The position numbers were made by a program, and so were the translations under genes. Below, piece by piece: positions 1-9,624 of a stretch of 47,103 bases of DNA (position 1 is its first letter; every line of letters begins with the position of its first letter). Below the pieces are notes generated by a model that was not told the DNA's origin, ran no database searches, and saw only the letters and a program-made list of their open reading frames with translations. Source of the DNA: Egaibacter sp046050465 (GTDB lineage Bacteria > Pseudomonadota > Gammaproteobacteria > Burkholderiales > Burkholderiaceae_C); contig JBJOPS010000056.1 in the NCBI GenBank assembly GCA_046050465.1, forward strand, positions 1 to 47,103. Reading direction: 5' to 3'.

Positions 1-624
1 CTGGGTGTGAGTTCGCCCCAAATCGACAGCCCCGCACGCGGGTTCAGTTTCAGGTTCGATGGGCCATTGGACATGCGCATGGACACCACGCGCGGCCAGA
101 GCGTGGCCCAATGGTTGGCTGTGGCAGAGGTTGGCATGATCGCGGAGGTGATACGTGACTATGGTGAAGAACGGTTTGCTGGCCCCATTGCAAAGGCGAT
201 TGTTGCGCGCAGACAGGCTCGGGGCCCTGTTTCAACCACCGGCGAATTGGCCGAGCTCGTGGCTGGCGCGGTCAAAACCCGCGAGTCGGGCCAGAACCCT
301 GCAACGCGCACATTTCAGGCTCTTCGGATTTTCATCAACGCCGAGCTTGAAGAGTTGCAACAGGCGCTAGAGGCCAGTCTGGATGTGCTGAAACCTGGGG
401 GACGATTGGTTGTGATCAGTTTTCATTCGCTGGAAGATCGCATCGTCAAGCAATTTATCGCGCAGCATTCGCGCGAGGTCTACGACCGTCGTGCGCCTTT
501 TGCGCCGCCTCAAATCATGAAGCTCAAAGCCCTGGACCGGGTCAAACCCGGTGCCGCCGAGGTGGCCGGGAACCCGCGATCACGCAGTGCCATCATGCGT
601 GTGGCGCAAAGGACCATGGCATGA
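1..624 (+). CDS. rsmH: 16S rRNA (cytosine-1402-N4)-methyltransferase RsmH (MraW), 5' partial
   Basis: This is the C-terminal two thirds of RsmH, the SAM-dependent enzyme that N4-methylates C1402 in the 16S rRNA P site. The reading frame is open from base 1, so the start lies upstream of the window; the GTG at position 7 is internal. Visible family landmarks are a GFSFRFDGPLDMRMD block near the left edge, a central helical insert with TFQALRIFINAELEEL, and the motif VVISFHSLEDRIVK. The tail ends in a basic stretch with NPRSRSAIMRVA, typical of the family. It is the usual first or second gene of the dcw cluster, and its stop overlaps the ftsL start by 4 bp (ATGA). The identification is secure; only the N-terminal SAM-binding part is missing. 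Confidence 0.96.
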   Translation: MGVSSPQIDSPARGFSFRFDGPLDMRMDTTRGQSVAQWLAVAEVGMIAEVIRDYGEERFAGPIAKAIVARRQARGPVSTTGELAELVAGAVKTRESGQNPATRTFQALRIFINAELEELQQALEASLDVLKPGGRLVVISFHSLEDRIVKQFIAQHSREVYDRRAPFAPPQIMKLKALDRVKPGAAEVAGNPRSRSAIMRVAQRTMA

Positions 625-953
625 CCCGGCTCAATTTGGTTCTTCTTCTGGCTGTGCTGGCCAGTGCGTTGTACTTGGTGGACGTGCAATATGAATCACG
701 GCGTTTGTTTGCCGAGATCGACAAGACGAACTCTGAAGCGCGCAGACTGTCGGCTGAAAACGAGCGGCTGCAAGTGGAAAAGCGTGCCCAGGCGACCCCG
801 GCGCGAGTTGAAAGGCTTGCCAAAGAACAGTTGAAAATGAGATCGTCTACCCCGGCGATTACCTTTTATGTCTCGTATGTTGAGAGCGGCAGTCAGGTAG
901 CTGACATGTCTCCAGCGCGGCCCAATCCGGTATCTGCGGGGCTCGTGCAATGA
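621..953 (+). CDS. ftsL: Cell division protein FtsL
   Basis: This is a 110-residue bitopic inner-membrane protein of the divisome, which forms the FtsQ-FtsB-FtsL complex that activates FtsWI. A short cytoplasmic end (MTR) is followed by a transmembrane helix at about residues 4-22. A heptad-like coiled coil then runs from about 25 to 70 and is rich in E, R and L (SEARRLSAENERLQVEK). Size, topology and position between rsmH and ftsI identify it, since FtsL sequences are poorly conserved. The start overlaps the rsmH stop as ATGA, and its own stop overlaps the ftsI start in the same way, so the three genes are translationally coupled. Confidence 0.93.
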   Translation: MTRLNLVLLLAVLASALYLVDVQYESRRLFAEIDKTNSEARRLSAENERLQVEKRAQATPARVERLAKEQLKMRSSTPAITFYVSYVESGSQVADMSPARPNPVSAGLVQ

Positions 954-2683
954 GCCGAAGCATTCAATACACGTCCAGCCCGTTGCTGGCCAGTCGTACG
1001 CCGGTTTGGCGCAGCAAGTTTGTTGTGGCCTCCATCGCGCTCGCGTTTATGGGGTTGGCAGCCAGGGCAGCCTACATCCAGGTTTTTGCCAACGACTTTT
1101 TCCTGAAACAGGGTGAGGTTCGATTTGCCCGAACACTAGACCTGCCCGCCAACCGAGGGCGCATTCTGGATCGCAATGGCCTGATTTTGGCATCCAGCAT
1201 TCCCGCGCCCAGCATTTGGGCCATTCCCGAGGATGTCGATCTGGACAAGACGCAGTTTCAACGGCTTTCGAAATTGCTGGACATGTCAACGACCGAGTTG
1301 AGGAAAAAACTGGCTGATGAAGACAAGACTTTTGTATGGCTCAAACGTCAGGTCGATGATGCCGTTGCCAAAGAAATTGCGGCCATGGGTCTTAAAGGCA
1401 TCTACCAACGCAAGGAATATAAACGTCAGTATCCTGAGGGCGAAGCGGCGGCTCACGTAGTGGGATTCACGAATGTTGAAGACAGCGGACAGGAGGGAAT
1501 TGAGCTGACTTTCAACAAAGAGCTTGCAGGGCGTAGCGGCTCCCGTCGTGTGATCAAGGACAGGATGGGTCGTGTTGTGGAGGCCGTCGGTGAGCAGACG
1601 CCGCCTGTGGATGGGCGGGACCTGCAACTGAGTATTGACAGCAAAGTTCAGTTCTTTGCCTACCAGAAGCTGCGGGATGCAGTTGTGGGAAATAAGGCTA
1701 ACGCCGGTAGTGTGGTTGTTCTGGATGTACAGACGGGTGAAGTATTGGCGTTGGCCAACTATCCCAGCTATCTTCCTGGCAAGCGGCAAAGCCTCAGTGG
1801 TGCCCAGTTGCGCAACCGGGCGCTCACAGACACGTTTGAGCCTGGATCAACCGTGAAACCTTTTGTCATTGCACTGGCGCTGGGAAAAGGTTTAGTGACA
1901 CCAACCACACCAATTCAGACTGCTCCCGGACGTTTGACGATTGGTGGTTCGACCATCAGTGACGCTCATCCTCAAGGTGTGCTGACTGTCAGCGAAGTCA
2001 TTCAAAAGTCCAGCAATGTTGGCACGGTCAAACTGGCGATGCAGATGCAGCCGCGCGAAATGTGGGACATGTACAGCCAGGTCGGATTTGGCCAGAAGCC
2101 CCTTGTTCCGTTTCCTGGCGTGGTCAGCGGCCGTCTCCGTGCCTACAAGACCTGGCGGCCGATCGAGCAGGCGACGATGAGTTACGGCTACGGCTTGTCT
2201 GCCAGTCTGTTCCAGCTGGCTCACGCTTACAGCGTTTTTGCGCGTGATGGTGAGTTAGTGCCGGTGACGATGCTCAAGACCGGAGAGCGCACGGGGGGTG
2301 TGCGCGTCATGTCTGCACGTCATGCCTCCGACGTGCGGAACATGTTGCATATGGTGACAGGACCTGAAGGTACGGCGCCCAAAGCGCAGACCATGGGTTA
2401 TTCGGTAGGCGGAAAAACCGGAACAGCTCACAAGCAGGAAGGCAAGGGTTACGCTGACAAGAAATACCGTGGCTTCTTCGTGGGGATCGCTCCAGTTGAC
2501 AATCCCCGCATCGTAGTGGCAGTGATGATTGACGAGCCCAGCAACGGGAAATACTTTGGCGGAGATGTGGCCGCTCCGGTATTTGCAGAAACCGTACAGC
2601 AGAGCCTGCGACTGTTGGGCGTGCAACCTGACATGAGCGTCAAACCCCAGATCGTGGTGCAGGCCGTAGAGGAGAGCTTCTGA
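950..2683 (+). CDS. ftsI: Peptidoglycan D,D-transpeptidase FtsI (PBP3)
   Basis: This is the septal class B penicillin-binding protein of 577 residues, which cross-links peptidoglycan at the division site with FtsW. It has a short cytoplasmic segment and one membrane helix at about residues 23-42. The N-terminal pedestal domain includes NRGRILDRNG at about 68-76. The C-terminal transpeptidase domain shows all three active-site motifs: STVK at 300-303 (acyl-enzyme serine S300), SSN at 354-356 and KTGT at 489-492. The length is normal for the family. It overlaps ftsL (ATGA) and its stop TGA shares a base with the murE start. Confidence 0.97.
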   Translation: MSRSIQYTSSPLLASRTPVWRSKFVVASIALAFMGLAARAAYIQVFANDFFLKQGEVRFARTLDLPANRGRILDRNGLILASSIPAPSIWAIPEDVDLDKTQFQRLSKLLDMSTTELRKKLADEDKTFVWLKRQVDDAVAKEIAAMGLKGIYQRKEYKRQYPEGEAAAHVVGFTNVEDSGQEGIELTFNKELAGRSGSRRVIKDRMGRVVEAVGEQTPPVDGRDLQLSIDSKVQFFAYQKLRDAVVGNKANAGSVVVLDVQTGEVLALANYPSYLPGKRQSLSGAQLRNRALTDTFEPGSTVKPFVIALALGKGLVTPTTPIQTAPGRLTIGGSTISDAHPQGVLTVSEVIQKSSNVGTVKLAMQMQPREMWDMYSQVGFGQKPLVPFPGVVSGRLRAYKTWRPIEQATMSYGYGLSASLFQLAHAYSVFARDGELVPVTMLKTGERTGGVRVMSARHASDVRNMLHMVTGPEGTAPKAQTMGYSVGGKTGTAHKQEGKGYADKKYRGFFVGIAPVDNPRIVVAVMIDEPSNGKYFGGDVAAPVFAETVQQSLRLLGVQPDMSVKPQIVVQAVEESF

Positions 2684-4230
2684 TGATGAAGCTGGCAACA
2701 CCCTCCAGCGCTGCACAGTGGTTGCGTGAGTGCGTCACTGGCACGCTACAGACTGATAGCCGGAAAGTCGGTTCTGGTGATGGCTTCATTGCCTGGCCAG
2801 GGGCGGCAACAGATGGGCGCCATCATGTCGCAGACGCGTTGAAGCGAGGCGCAGCGGCCTGCCTGGTGGAGCATTTTGGTGCTGAGTCCTTCGGCTTTGA
2901 AGACATGCGGGTGGCCTCCTATCCACAGCTCAAAGCAGCCAGTGGCCCAATCGCCGCAGCTTATTTCGATGAGCCCGCCCGGCAATTAGCCATTCTGGCG
3001 GTGACTGGGACCAACGGCAAGACATCCACTGCCTGGTGGCTCGCGCAGGCTTTATCGGGTATTGACGGGTCGGAAAGGATGCCTTGCGCGATGGTAGGCA
3101 CACTAGGCGTTGGCCGGCCACCATCTGTTGGGTCGGCATTCGGGGGGCAGGAACTGGAGGCAGGAATTGCTGCTACGGGCCTGACAACCCCTGACCCGAT
3201 TCTGATGCAGCAGAAGTTCCACGAATTCCTGAGCCAGGGTCTGGTCGCCTGCGCCATAGAAGCTTCGTCAATAGGCATCGAGGAGCGGCGCCTGGACGGT
3301 ACGTCTATCAGGACGGCCATTTTCACCAACTTTACGCAAGACCATCTGGACTATCACGGGACCATGGTCGCCTACTGGCAGGCCAAGGCTTCCCTGTTCC
3401 GATGGGTTGGTCTGGTGTCGGCCGTTGTGAATGTGGATGATCCCAGGGGCGATGCTCTGGCATCCTCCTTGAAAGGTGTCGTCACTGACCTTTGGACGGT
3501 GTCCTGCGAGATCGACGCGCGGCTGAGGGCAAGTGATATTGCTTACGGCGAACAGGGCCTCAGTTTTGTCGTAACCGAAGGGAATGAAAAGCATCTGATT
3601 CAAACCCGGTTGATTGGTCAATACAACGTGTCCAATTTGCTGGGTGTCATGGCAGCGATGCGATCGCTCGGCGTATCGCTCAAGTCAATCATTCAAGTGT
3701 GTCATGAATTAACCCCGGTTCCCGGCCGCATGGAGTGTTTTGGGGAGCCCGGTCAGCCTATGGTGGTGGTGGACTATGCCCATACCCCTGACGCGCTGGA
3801 GAAGGCGCTGGATGCGCTAAAAACGCTGGCTGCACAGCGCGGTGGTTTGATCTGGTGTGTATTCGGATGCGGCGGTGACCGCGACCCCGGCAAACGCCCA
3901 ATCATGGGGGCAGTTGCCGCCAAAATCGCGGATCACGTCATCGTGACCAGTGACAATCCACGCTCAGAAAATCCTCTGGCCATCATCGACCAGATTCTTT
4001 CAGGTCTACTCCTTCACCCCCGGGTAACCGCTCAAGGGGATCGTGCGCTGGCCATTGCCCAGGCCGTTGCACAAGCCACTGCCACCGATGTCGTGTTGGT
4101 GGCGGGTAAAGGACACGAAGACTATCAGGACCTCGCAGGAGTGAAGCGGCCGTTCTCTGACATTGATCACGTCAAGCGTGCACTGGCTGTTTGGCCGTCT
4201 ACCAGCCTTCAAGAAGTGGAGGCGGCATGA
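2683..4230 (+). CDS. murE: UDP-MurNAc-L-Ala-D-Glu:meso-2,6-diaminopimelate ligase MurE
   Basis: This cytoplasmic Mur ligase adds the third residue of the stem peptide using ATP. It is 515 residues long. The P-loop GTNGKTSTAWW lies at about residues 108-118, the central domain carries the TTPDP and ASSIGIEE blocks, and the C-terminal domain has the substrate-selecting motif DNPRSENP at about residues 425-432. That motif is the known signature for meso-diaminopimelate rather than lysine, so the peptidoglycan is of the usual Gram-negative type. Two in-frame ATGs sit next to each other at 2683 and 2686; the first overlaps the ftsI stop and is chosen here. The stop overlaps the murF start (ATGA). 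Confidence 0.97.
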   Translation: MMKLATPSSAAQWLRECVTGTLQTDSRKVGSGDGFIAWPGAATDGRHHVADALKRGAAACLVEHFGAESFGFEDMRVASYPQLKAASGPIAAAYFDEPARQLAILAVTGTNGKTSTAWWLAQALSGIDGSERMPCAMVGTLGVGRPPSVGSAFGGQELEAGIAATGLTTPDPILMQQKFHEFLSQGLVACAIEASSIGIEERRLDGTSIRTAIFTNFTQDHLDYHGTMVAYWQAKASLFRWVGLVSAVVNVDDPRGDALASSLKGVVTDLWTVSCEIDARLRASDIAYGEQGLSFVVTEGNEKHLIQTRLIGQYNVSNLLGVMAAMRSLGVSLKSIIQVCHELTPVPGRMECFGEPGQPMVVVDYAHTPDALEKALDALKTLAAQRGGLIWCVFGCGGDRDPGKRPIMGAVAAKIADHVIVTSDNPRSENPLAIIDQILSGLLLHPRVTAQGDRALAIAQAVAQATATDVVLVAGKGHEDYQDLAGVKRPFSDIDHVKRALAVWPSTSLQEVEAA

Positions 4231-5657
4231 CGCACATGGCCAGTCTGAATGATGTTGTGAACTGGATCCCCGGCGCGAAGCTGCTCGGGCAAGGTGGCGC
4301 CCTTTTCAATCGGGTGGTGACCGACACCCGCACGCTGGTTCCTGGCGACCTGTTTGTTGCACTCAAAGGTGATCGCTTTGATGCCAACGACATGTTGGCC
4401 GACGCCCATTCCAGGGGAGCTGTCGCAGCCATCTGTCATGCTGGTGCAAGCCCGGCACTCTCCATTGCGCACTTGCCACGCATAGAAGTCGAAGACTCAA
4501 AAAGCGCGCTGGGAAGGTTGGCCGCAGCCTGGCGTCACCGGTTTACCCTCCCCGTGGTCGCGGTAACTGGTAGCAACGGCAAGACGACGGTTACCCAGAT
4601 GATTGCTTCCATTTTCCGGGCGTGGAAACCGCAGGCGATGTTGGCAACCCAAGGCAATCTGAATAACGACATTGGTGTGCCGCTCACTTTGCTGCGGCTC
4701 GGATCTGGCCATGAGGTGGCCGTTGTAGAGCTGGGTATGAACCATCCGGGCGAGATTGCATACCTGGCGGCCATGACTCAACCTACTGTGGCTCTGGTGA
4801 ACAATGCTCAGCGGGAGCATCTGGAGTTCATGTCGACCGTTGAAGCGGTAGCGCTCGAAAATGGCTCGGTCATTGGTTCATTGACAGATGCGGGCACTGC
4901 TGTCTTCCCGGCTGATGAGGCGTTCTGTAGCCTGTGGCGGAACATGGCCGGGAAAAGGACTTCGTGGACTTTTGCTGTTGAACCGTTTAACGATGCCCCT
5001 GTCTCGCCCGAAGTGTCTTGCAAAACGCCAGTCTGGCAAGATGGTGCCTGGCGAGTAAAGGCGGCCACGCCCGCTGGTCCGCTGGATTATTCACTGGCCG
5101 TTGCGGGATTGCACAATGTCAAAAATTCGCTGGCCGCCATAACCTGTGCGCTGGCGGTGGGCGTGCCCTTTTGCGCTATTGGTCAGGGGCTTGAGAGTTT
5201 CATGCCCGTCAAAGGTCGTTCCCGTGCGCTGTCTTTGCAGTTGAATGAGCACACCTGCACTGTGGTCGACGACACCTACAACGCGAACCCCGATTCCGTG
5301 CGCGCTGCGATAGATGTGCTGGCCGGTTTGCCTGGCCCGCATTTGCTGGTTCTGGGGGACATGGGGGAGGTTGGCGAACAAGGCCCCCAGTTTCATGCCG
5401 AAGCCGGTGACTATGCACGTGAACGTGGCATCGAGACACTATTTACATTGGGTTCACTGGCGACGTCAGCTAGCCAGCATTTCGGCGCTGGAAAGCATTT
5501 TGACAACGTTGACTCCCTTAACGCTGCGGTGGTTACCGAATGGCCCCGTTATGCCAGTGCACTGGTCAAAGGGTCTCGTTTCATGAAGATGGAGCGCGTC
5601 ATTGAGGCGATGGTAGCCAGTGCCCAACCGAATAAGGAAAATTTGCATGTTGTCTAG
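4227..5657 (+). CDS. murF: UDP-MurNAc-tripeptide:D-alanyl-D-alanine ligase MurF
   Basis: MurF completes the cytoplasmic UDP-MurNAc-pentapeptide by adding D-Ala-D-Ala. The 476-residue product has an N-terminal substrate-binding domain with DTRTLVPGDLFVALKG, a P-loop VTGSNGKTTVTQ at about residue 112, the central NDIGVPLTLL block, and the C-terminal DDTYNANPDSVRAAID signature. I chose the ATG at 4227, which forms ATGA with the murE stop and is preceded by a GGAGG ribosome site. The frame is open upstream to 4191, but that would run deep into murE. It is followed after 21 bp by mraY. Confidence 0.96.
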   Translation: MTHMASLNDVVNWIPGAKLLGQGGALFNRVVTDTRTLVPGDLFVALKGDRFDANDMLADAHSRGAVAAICHAGASPALSIAHLPRIEVEDSKSALGRLAAAWRHRFTLPVVAVTGSNGKTTVTQMIASIFRAWKPQAMLATQGNLNNDIGVPLTLLRLGSGHEVAVVELGMNHPGEIAYLAAMTQPTVALVNNAQREHLEFMSTVEAVALENGSVIGSLTDAGTAVFPADEAFCSLWRNMAGKRTSWTFAVEPFNDAPVSPEVSCKTPVWQDGAWRVKAATPAGPLDYSLAVAGLHNVKNSLAAITCALAVGVPFCAIGQGLESFMPVKGRSRALSLQLNEHTCTVVDDTYNANPDSVRAAIDVLAGLPGPHLLVLGDMGEVGEQGPQFHAEAGDYARERGIETLFTLGSLATSASQHFGAGKHFDNVDSLNAAVVTEWPRYASALVKGSRFMKMERVIEAMVASAQPNKENLHVV

Positions 5658-5678
5658 TTTTCATGCCAGGGGTGCGAC

Positions 5679-6857
5679 ATGCTCATGAGCCTTGCCCAGT
5701 GGTTGCAGTCCGTCTCTCCTGAACTGGGTTTCTTGCGGGTCTTTCAGTACCTGACCTTTCGGGCCGTCATGGCAGCCATGACCGCGTTGTTGTTGGGTCT
5801 GGCGGCTGGGCCGTTTGTGATTCGCCGTCTTGCAGCGTTGAAAATTGGCCAACCAATTCGCGGCTATGGCATGCAGTCGCATTTGAGCAAGAGTGGTACG
5901 CCCACCATGGGTGGTGTGCTGGTTTTGCTGTGCATTTCGATCTCGACTCTGCTCTGGGTTGATTTGAGCAACCGCTTTGTCTGGATCGTGTTGCTGGTTA
6001 CTTTAGGATTCGGCGCCATCGGATGGGTGGATGACTGGCGCAAGGTGGTTCACAAAGACCCGGAAGGCATGCGTTCCCGGGAGAAGTATTTCTGGCAATC
6101 CGTGATTGGACTCCTGGCTGCGCTGTACTTGGTGTTCAGCATTTCGGAGAACTCAAATCTGCGCGTGCTGGAGTTGTTCTTCAAGTGGGTCCAGTCGGGG
6201 TTCGATCTGAGTCTGCCCCCCAAGGCAGGTCTGATGTTGCCTTTTTTCAAGGAAATCAGCTATCCGTTGGGGGTGCTTGGTTTTGTCATCCTGACGTATC
6301 TGGTCATTGTGGGTTCCAGCAATGCGGTGAACCTGACTGACGGTTTGGACGGTCTGGCCATCATGCCGGTCGTCATGGTGGGTTCTGCTCTTGGTGTATT
6401 TGCCTATGTGGCCGGGAGCTCCGTATTTTCCAAATACCTTTTCTTCCCGCATATTCCGGGAGCGGGTGAGTTGTTGGTGTTCTGCTCGGCCATGGCGGGT
6501 GCGGGGCTCGCATTTCTATGGTTCAACACACACCCCGCACAGGTGTTCATGGGCGATGTGGGTGCGCTGGCATTGGGGGCATCACTGGGCACCATCGCCG
6601 TGATCGTGCGTCAGGAGATTGTGTTGGCCATCATGGGTGGCATCTTCGTGGTGGAAGCGCTGTCGGTGATGCTGCAGGTTACTTACTTCAAATACAGCAA
6701 GAAGAAGTATGGGGAAGGCCGTCGTATTCTCAAGATGGCTCCGCTGCATCATCACTTTGAAAAGAGCGGCTGGAAAGAGACGCAGGTCGTTGTGCGGTTC
6801 TGGATCATCACCATGCTGCTGTGCCTGGTGGGGCTTTCCACCCTGAAGCTGCGGTAA
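5679..6857 (+). CDS. mraY: Phospho-N-acetylmuramoyl-pentapeptide transferase MraY
   Basis: MraY is the integral membrane enzyme that transfers phospho-MurNAc-pentapeptide to undecaprenyl phosphate, making lipid I. The 392-residue product is strongly hydrophobic, with about ten membrane segments. Family motifs are visible: KSGTPTMGGVLVL near residue 70, GWVDDWRKV with the catalytic-region aspartates near 115, NAVNLTDGLDGLA near 215, and the C-terminal APLHHHFEKSGWKETQVVVRFWI near residues 355-377. The start at 5679 is the first of two nearby ATGs (5679, 5685). It sits 21 bp after murF and 11 bp before murD. Confidence 0.97.
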   Translation: MLMSLAQWLQSVSPELGFLRVFQYLTFRAVMAAMTALLLGLAAGPFVIRRLAALKIGQPIRGYGMQSHLSKSGTPTMGGVLVLLCISISTLLWVDLSNRFVWIVLLVTLGFGAIGWVDDWRKVVHKDPEGMRSREKYFWQSVIGLLAALYLVFSISENSNLRVLELFFKWVQSGFDLSLPPKAGLMLPFFKEISYPLGVLGFVILTYLVIVGSSNAVNLTDGLDGLAIMPVVMVGSALGVFAYVAGSSVFSKYLFFPHIPGAGELLVFCSAMAGAGLAFLWFNTHPAQVFMGDVGALALGASLGTIAVIVRQEIVLAIMGGIFVVEALSVMLQVTYFKYSKKKYGEGRRILKMAPLHHHFEKSGWKETQVVVRFWIITMLLCLVGLSTLKLR

Positions 6858-6868
6858 GGCCGGAAAAC

Positions 6869-8374
6869 ATGTTTTCACTTCGCGATCAGCACGTACTCAT
6901 CCTGGGACTTGGCGCGTCCGGGTTCGCGATGGCGCGCTGGTGCGCCCGCAATGGTGCGGTTGTGACCGTGGTGGATACCCGTCTTGCACCTCCCCAACTG
7001 GATGCCCTGAATCGTGATGTACCGCAGGCGACGTTTCTCAGCGCACCGTTTGATGCTTCGCTGGTCGAAGGTTCATCTGTTCGCGCGGTCTTCAAAAGTC
7101 CTGGATTGAAACCTGCCGAAGTTGCTCCTGTTTTAGGAGCTGCTCAGGCAATGGGTATATGGGCTTCAGGTGAATTGGGTCTCTTTTCCCAAGCCTTGGT
7201 TGATTTGAAATCATCACACAGTTACAACCCGAAGATTCTGGCGGTTACAGGTACGAATGGCAAAACTACCGTTACCTCACTGACCGGTCAATTGGTTAGC
7301 CGGGCAGGTAAATCGGTTGCCATAGCGGGCAATATTGGCCCGACGCTGCTCGACACCCTCTCCATTGGATTGGACGATGACAATTTGCCAGAGGTGTGGG
7401 TCATTGAGTTGTCCAGCTTCCAGCTTGATCAGGCGAACCGGTTCGAGCCCACAGCTGCTACGGTGCTGAACATCACCCAGGATCATCTGGACTGGCATGG
7501 TTCGATGCAAGATTACACCAGCGCCAAGGCCCGCATCTTTGGTGAGTCTGCATTGATGGTGCTTAACCGGGATGATGCTGGCGTGATGGCCTTGTTGCCC
7601 TCACCAGTCAAAGGCCGCACACCTCGCCAGTGGGTTGGATTTGGTGGCGATATGCCTCAGCGCCCTGGGGACTTTGGCATCGAGCAGGTCAATGGCATGG
7701 TGTGGCTGGTTCGCGCGCTGGAAGCCGATGAAACCCTGAAAAAACGCAAAGGCGTAGAAGAGGAGGTTCATTTCCAGCGGCTTATGCCGGCGGATGCACT
7801 GCGTATCAGGGGGCGTCATAACGCGCTGAATGCCCTGGCAGCGCTGGCTCTGGCATCCGCGGCGGGTTGCGCACTGGGTCCGTTGCTGTACGGTCTGCGT
7901 GAATACCGTGGAGAACCTCACCGGGTAGAGCCAGTAGGTGTCATCAACGATGTTGAGTTTTTCGATGACAGTAAAGGTACCAACGTCGGGGCGACAGTGG
8001 CTGCACTCAATGGATTAGGCGCAGACCGCAAAGTCGTCATCATCCTTGGCGGCGAAGGCAAAGGGCAGGACTTCTCTCCGCTGGCGGCACCGGTGGCCCG
8101 TTTTGCCCGTGCCGTGGTGCTGATCGGGCGCGATGCTGCGTTGATCCGCTCGGCGATAGAGGGTTGTGGGGTAACGGTGACGGATGCGTCCTCCATGCTG
8201 GAAGCCGTCAACATTGCTCTTGAACATGCAAAGGCCAGCGATGCTGTGCTGATGTCGCCGGCCTGTGCCAGTTTTGACATGTTCGACAACTACGAACATC
8301 GCGCCAGGGTATTTTGTGAATCAGTCAACGCACTGGCAGACAGCCGGGGCGTCGTTCCGGAGGGCATTGCATGA
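6869..8374 (+). CDS. murD: UDP-N-acetylmuramoylalanine:D-glutamate ligase MurD
   Basis: MurD adds D-glutamate to UDP-MurNAc-L-Ala in the cytoplasm. The product is 501 residues. It begins with a Rossmann-like domain (VLILGLGASGFAMARW), followed by the P-loop VTGTNGKTTVTS at about residue 126, the NITQDHLDWHG block and the C-terminal DDSKGTNVGAT motif. The ATG at 6869 follows the mraY stop by 11 bp and gives the normal N-terminus; the frame stays open back into mraY, but that extension is not family-like. It is somewhat longer than the E. coli enzyme, as is usual in Burkholderiales. The stop overlaps the ftsW start (ATGA). Confidence 0.96.
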   Translation: MFSLRDQHVLILGLGASGFAMARWCARNGAVVTVVDTRLAPPQLDALNRDVPQATFLSAPFDASLVEGSSVRAVFKSPGLKPAEVAPVLGAAQAMGIWASGELGLFSQALVDLKSSHSYNPKILAVTGTNGKTTVTSLTGQLVSRAGKSVAIAGNIGPTLLDTLSIGLDDDNLPEVWVIELSSFQLDQANRFEPTAATVLNITQDHLDWHGSMQDYTSAKARIFGESALMVLNRDDAGVMALLPSPVKGRTPRQWVGFGGDMPQRPGDFGIEQVNGMVWLVRALEADETLKKRKGVEEEVHFQRLMPADALRIRGRHNALNALAALALASAAGCALGPLLYGLREYRGEPHRVEPVGVINDVEFFDDSKGTNVGATVAALNGLGADRKVVIILGGEGKGQDFSPLAAPVARFARAVVLIGRDAALIRSAIEGCGVTVTDASSMLEAVNIALEHAKASDAVLMSPACASFDMFDNYEHRARVFCESVNALADSRGVVPEGIA

Positions 8375-9624
8375 GTACGCTGGCCCAACAGTTCACCGGG
8401 CTTTTTTCCCGCATGTTACGTCCCGCCACGGATGCGTTGCCGGTGCGTTTGGGGACAACACGCGCTGGCGCAGGCTCAACCCCACACCATGTTTCGGGGT
8501 TCGATCAGCCGCTGGTCTGGGTTGCCGTGGTGTTGCTGGTTTGGGGGCTGGTTATGGTGTATTCGGCTTCCATCGCCATGCCGGATAACCCCAAGTTCGC
8601 CAACTACGCGCATACCCATTTCCTGCTTCGTCATGCGATCTCGCTGGTTGTTGCATTTGTTGGTGCTTTGGTGGCGTTTCAGATTCCGGTGGCAACCTGG
8701 GAGAAAGTGGCCCCCTGGCTATTCGTGGCGTCGCTGGTATTGCTGATCGCCGTGCTGATTCCCCACGTTGGCAAGGGAGTCAATGGTGCGCGGCGCTGGA
8801 TCTCCCTGGGCATCATGAATTTTCAGCCCTCCGAATTGGCCAAATTGGCGGTGCTTCTGTACGCATCGGATTACATGGTTCGGAAAATGGAGGTCAAGGA
8901 AGACTTTTTTCGGGCCGTCGCCCCCATGGCTGTTGCGATTGCCGTGGTTGGCCTCCTGTTGCTGGCCGAGCCTGACATGGGAGCCTTCATGGTGATTGCC
9001 GTGATCGCCATGGGCATCCTGTTCCTGGGTGGTGTCAATGCCCGCATGTTTTTCCTGATCGCAGCTATCTTGGTGGTGGCCTTTGGTTTGATGATTGCTT
9101 TGAGCGAGTGGCGGCGTGAACGCATTTTTGCGTACCTCGATCCCTGGACCGAAAAGAACGCCTTGGGCAAGGGCTACCAACTAACCCACTCCCTGATTGC
9201 CATCGGGCGGGGTGAGATTTTTGGTGTCGGTCTGGGCGGCAGTGTGGAAAAGCTCAATTGGCTACCTGAAGCTCACACTGATTTTTTGCTGGCTGTGATC
9301 GGCGAGGAGTTTGGTCTGATTGGCGTGATCGCGGTGATTGGCATGTTCCTTTGGATGACCCGTCGCATCATGCACATTGGCCGACAAGCTATCGCGCTGG
9401 ACCGCGTTTTTGCCGGGCTGGTGGCACAGGGTGTGGGTATCTGGATGGGCTTTCAGGCCTTCATCAACATGGGCGTGAATCTGGGAGCACTGCCAACGAA
9501 GGGGCTGACCCTGCCGCTGATGAGTTATGGTGGTTCCGCGATCCTGATCAGTCTTGTGGCCCTCTCTATTGTCTTGCGGATTGACTATGAGAATCGGCAA
9601 CTGATGCACGGAGGACGGGCATGA
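8371..9624 (+). CDS. ftsW: Septal peptidoglycan glycosyltransferase FtsW (SEDS family)
   Basis: FtsW polymerises lipid II into glycan strands at the septum together with FtsI. The 417-residue product has a cytoplasmic N-terminal tail of about 48 residues and then about ten membrane helices. SEDS motifs are clear: GARRWISLG and FQPSELAKLAVLLYASDY in the middle, LAEPDMGAFMV, LPEAHTDFLLAVIGEEFGLIG, and near the end GLTLPLMSYGGSAILISLVAL. Overlaps of 4 bp couple it to murD upstream and murG downstream. Confidence 0.97.
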   Translation: MSTLAQQFTGLFSRMLRPATDALPVRLGTTRAGAGSTPHHVSGFDQPLVWVAVVLLVWGLVMVYSASIAMPDNPKFANYAHTHFLLRHAISLVVAFVGALVAFQIPVATWEKVAPWLFVASLVLLIAVLIPHVGKGVNGARRWISLGIMNFQPSELAKLAVLLYASDYMVRKMEVKEDFFRAVAPMAVAIAVVGLLLLAEPDMGAFMVIAVIAMGILFLGGVNARMFFLIAAILVVAFGLMIALSEWRRERIFAYLDPWTEKNALGKGYQLTHSLIAIGRGEIFGVGLGGSVEKLNWLPEAHTDFLLAVIGEEFGLIGVIAVIGMFLWMTRRIMHIGRQAIALDRVFAGLVAQGVGIWMGFQAFINMGVNLGALPTKGLTLPLMSYGGSAILISLVALSIVLRIDYENRQLMHGGRA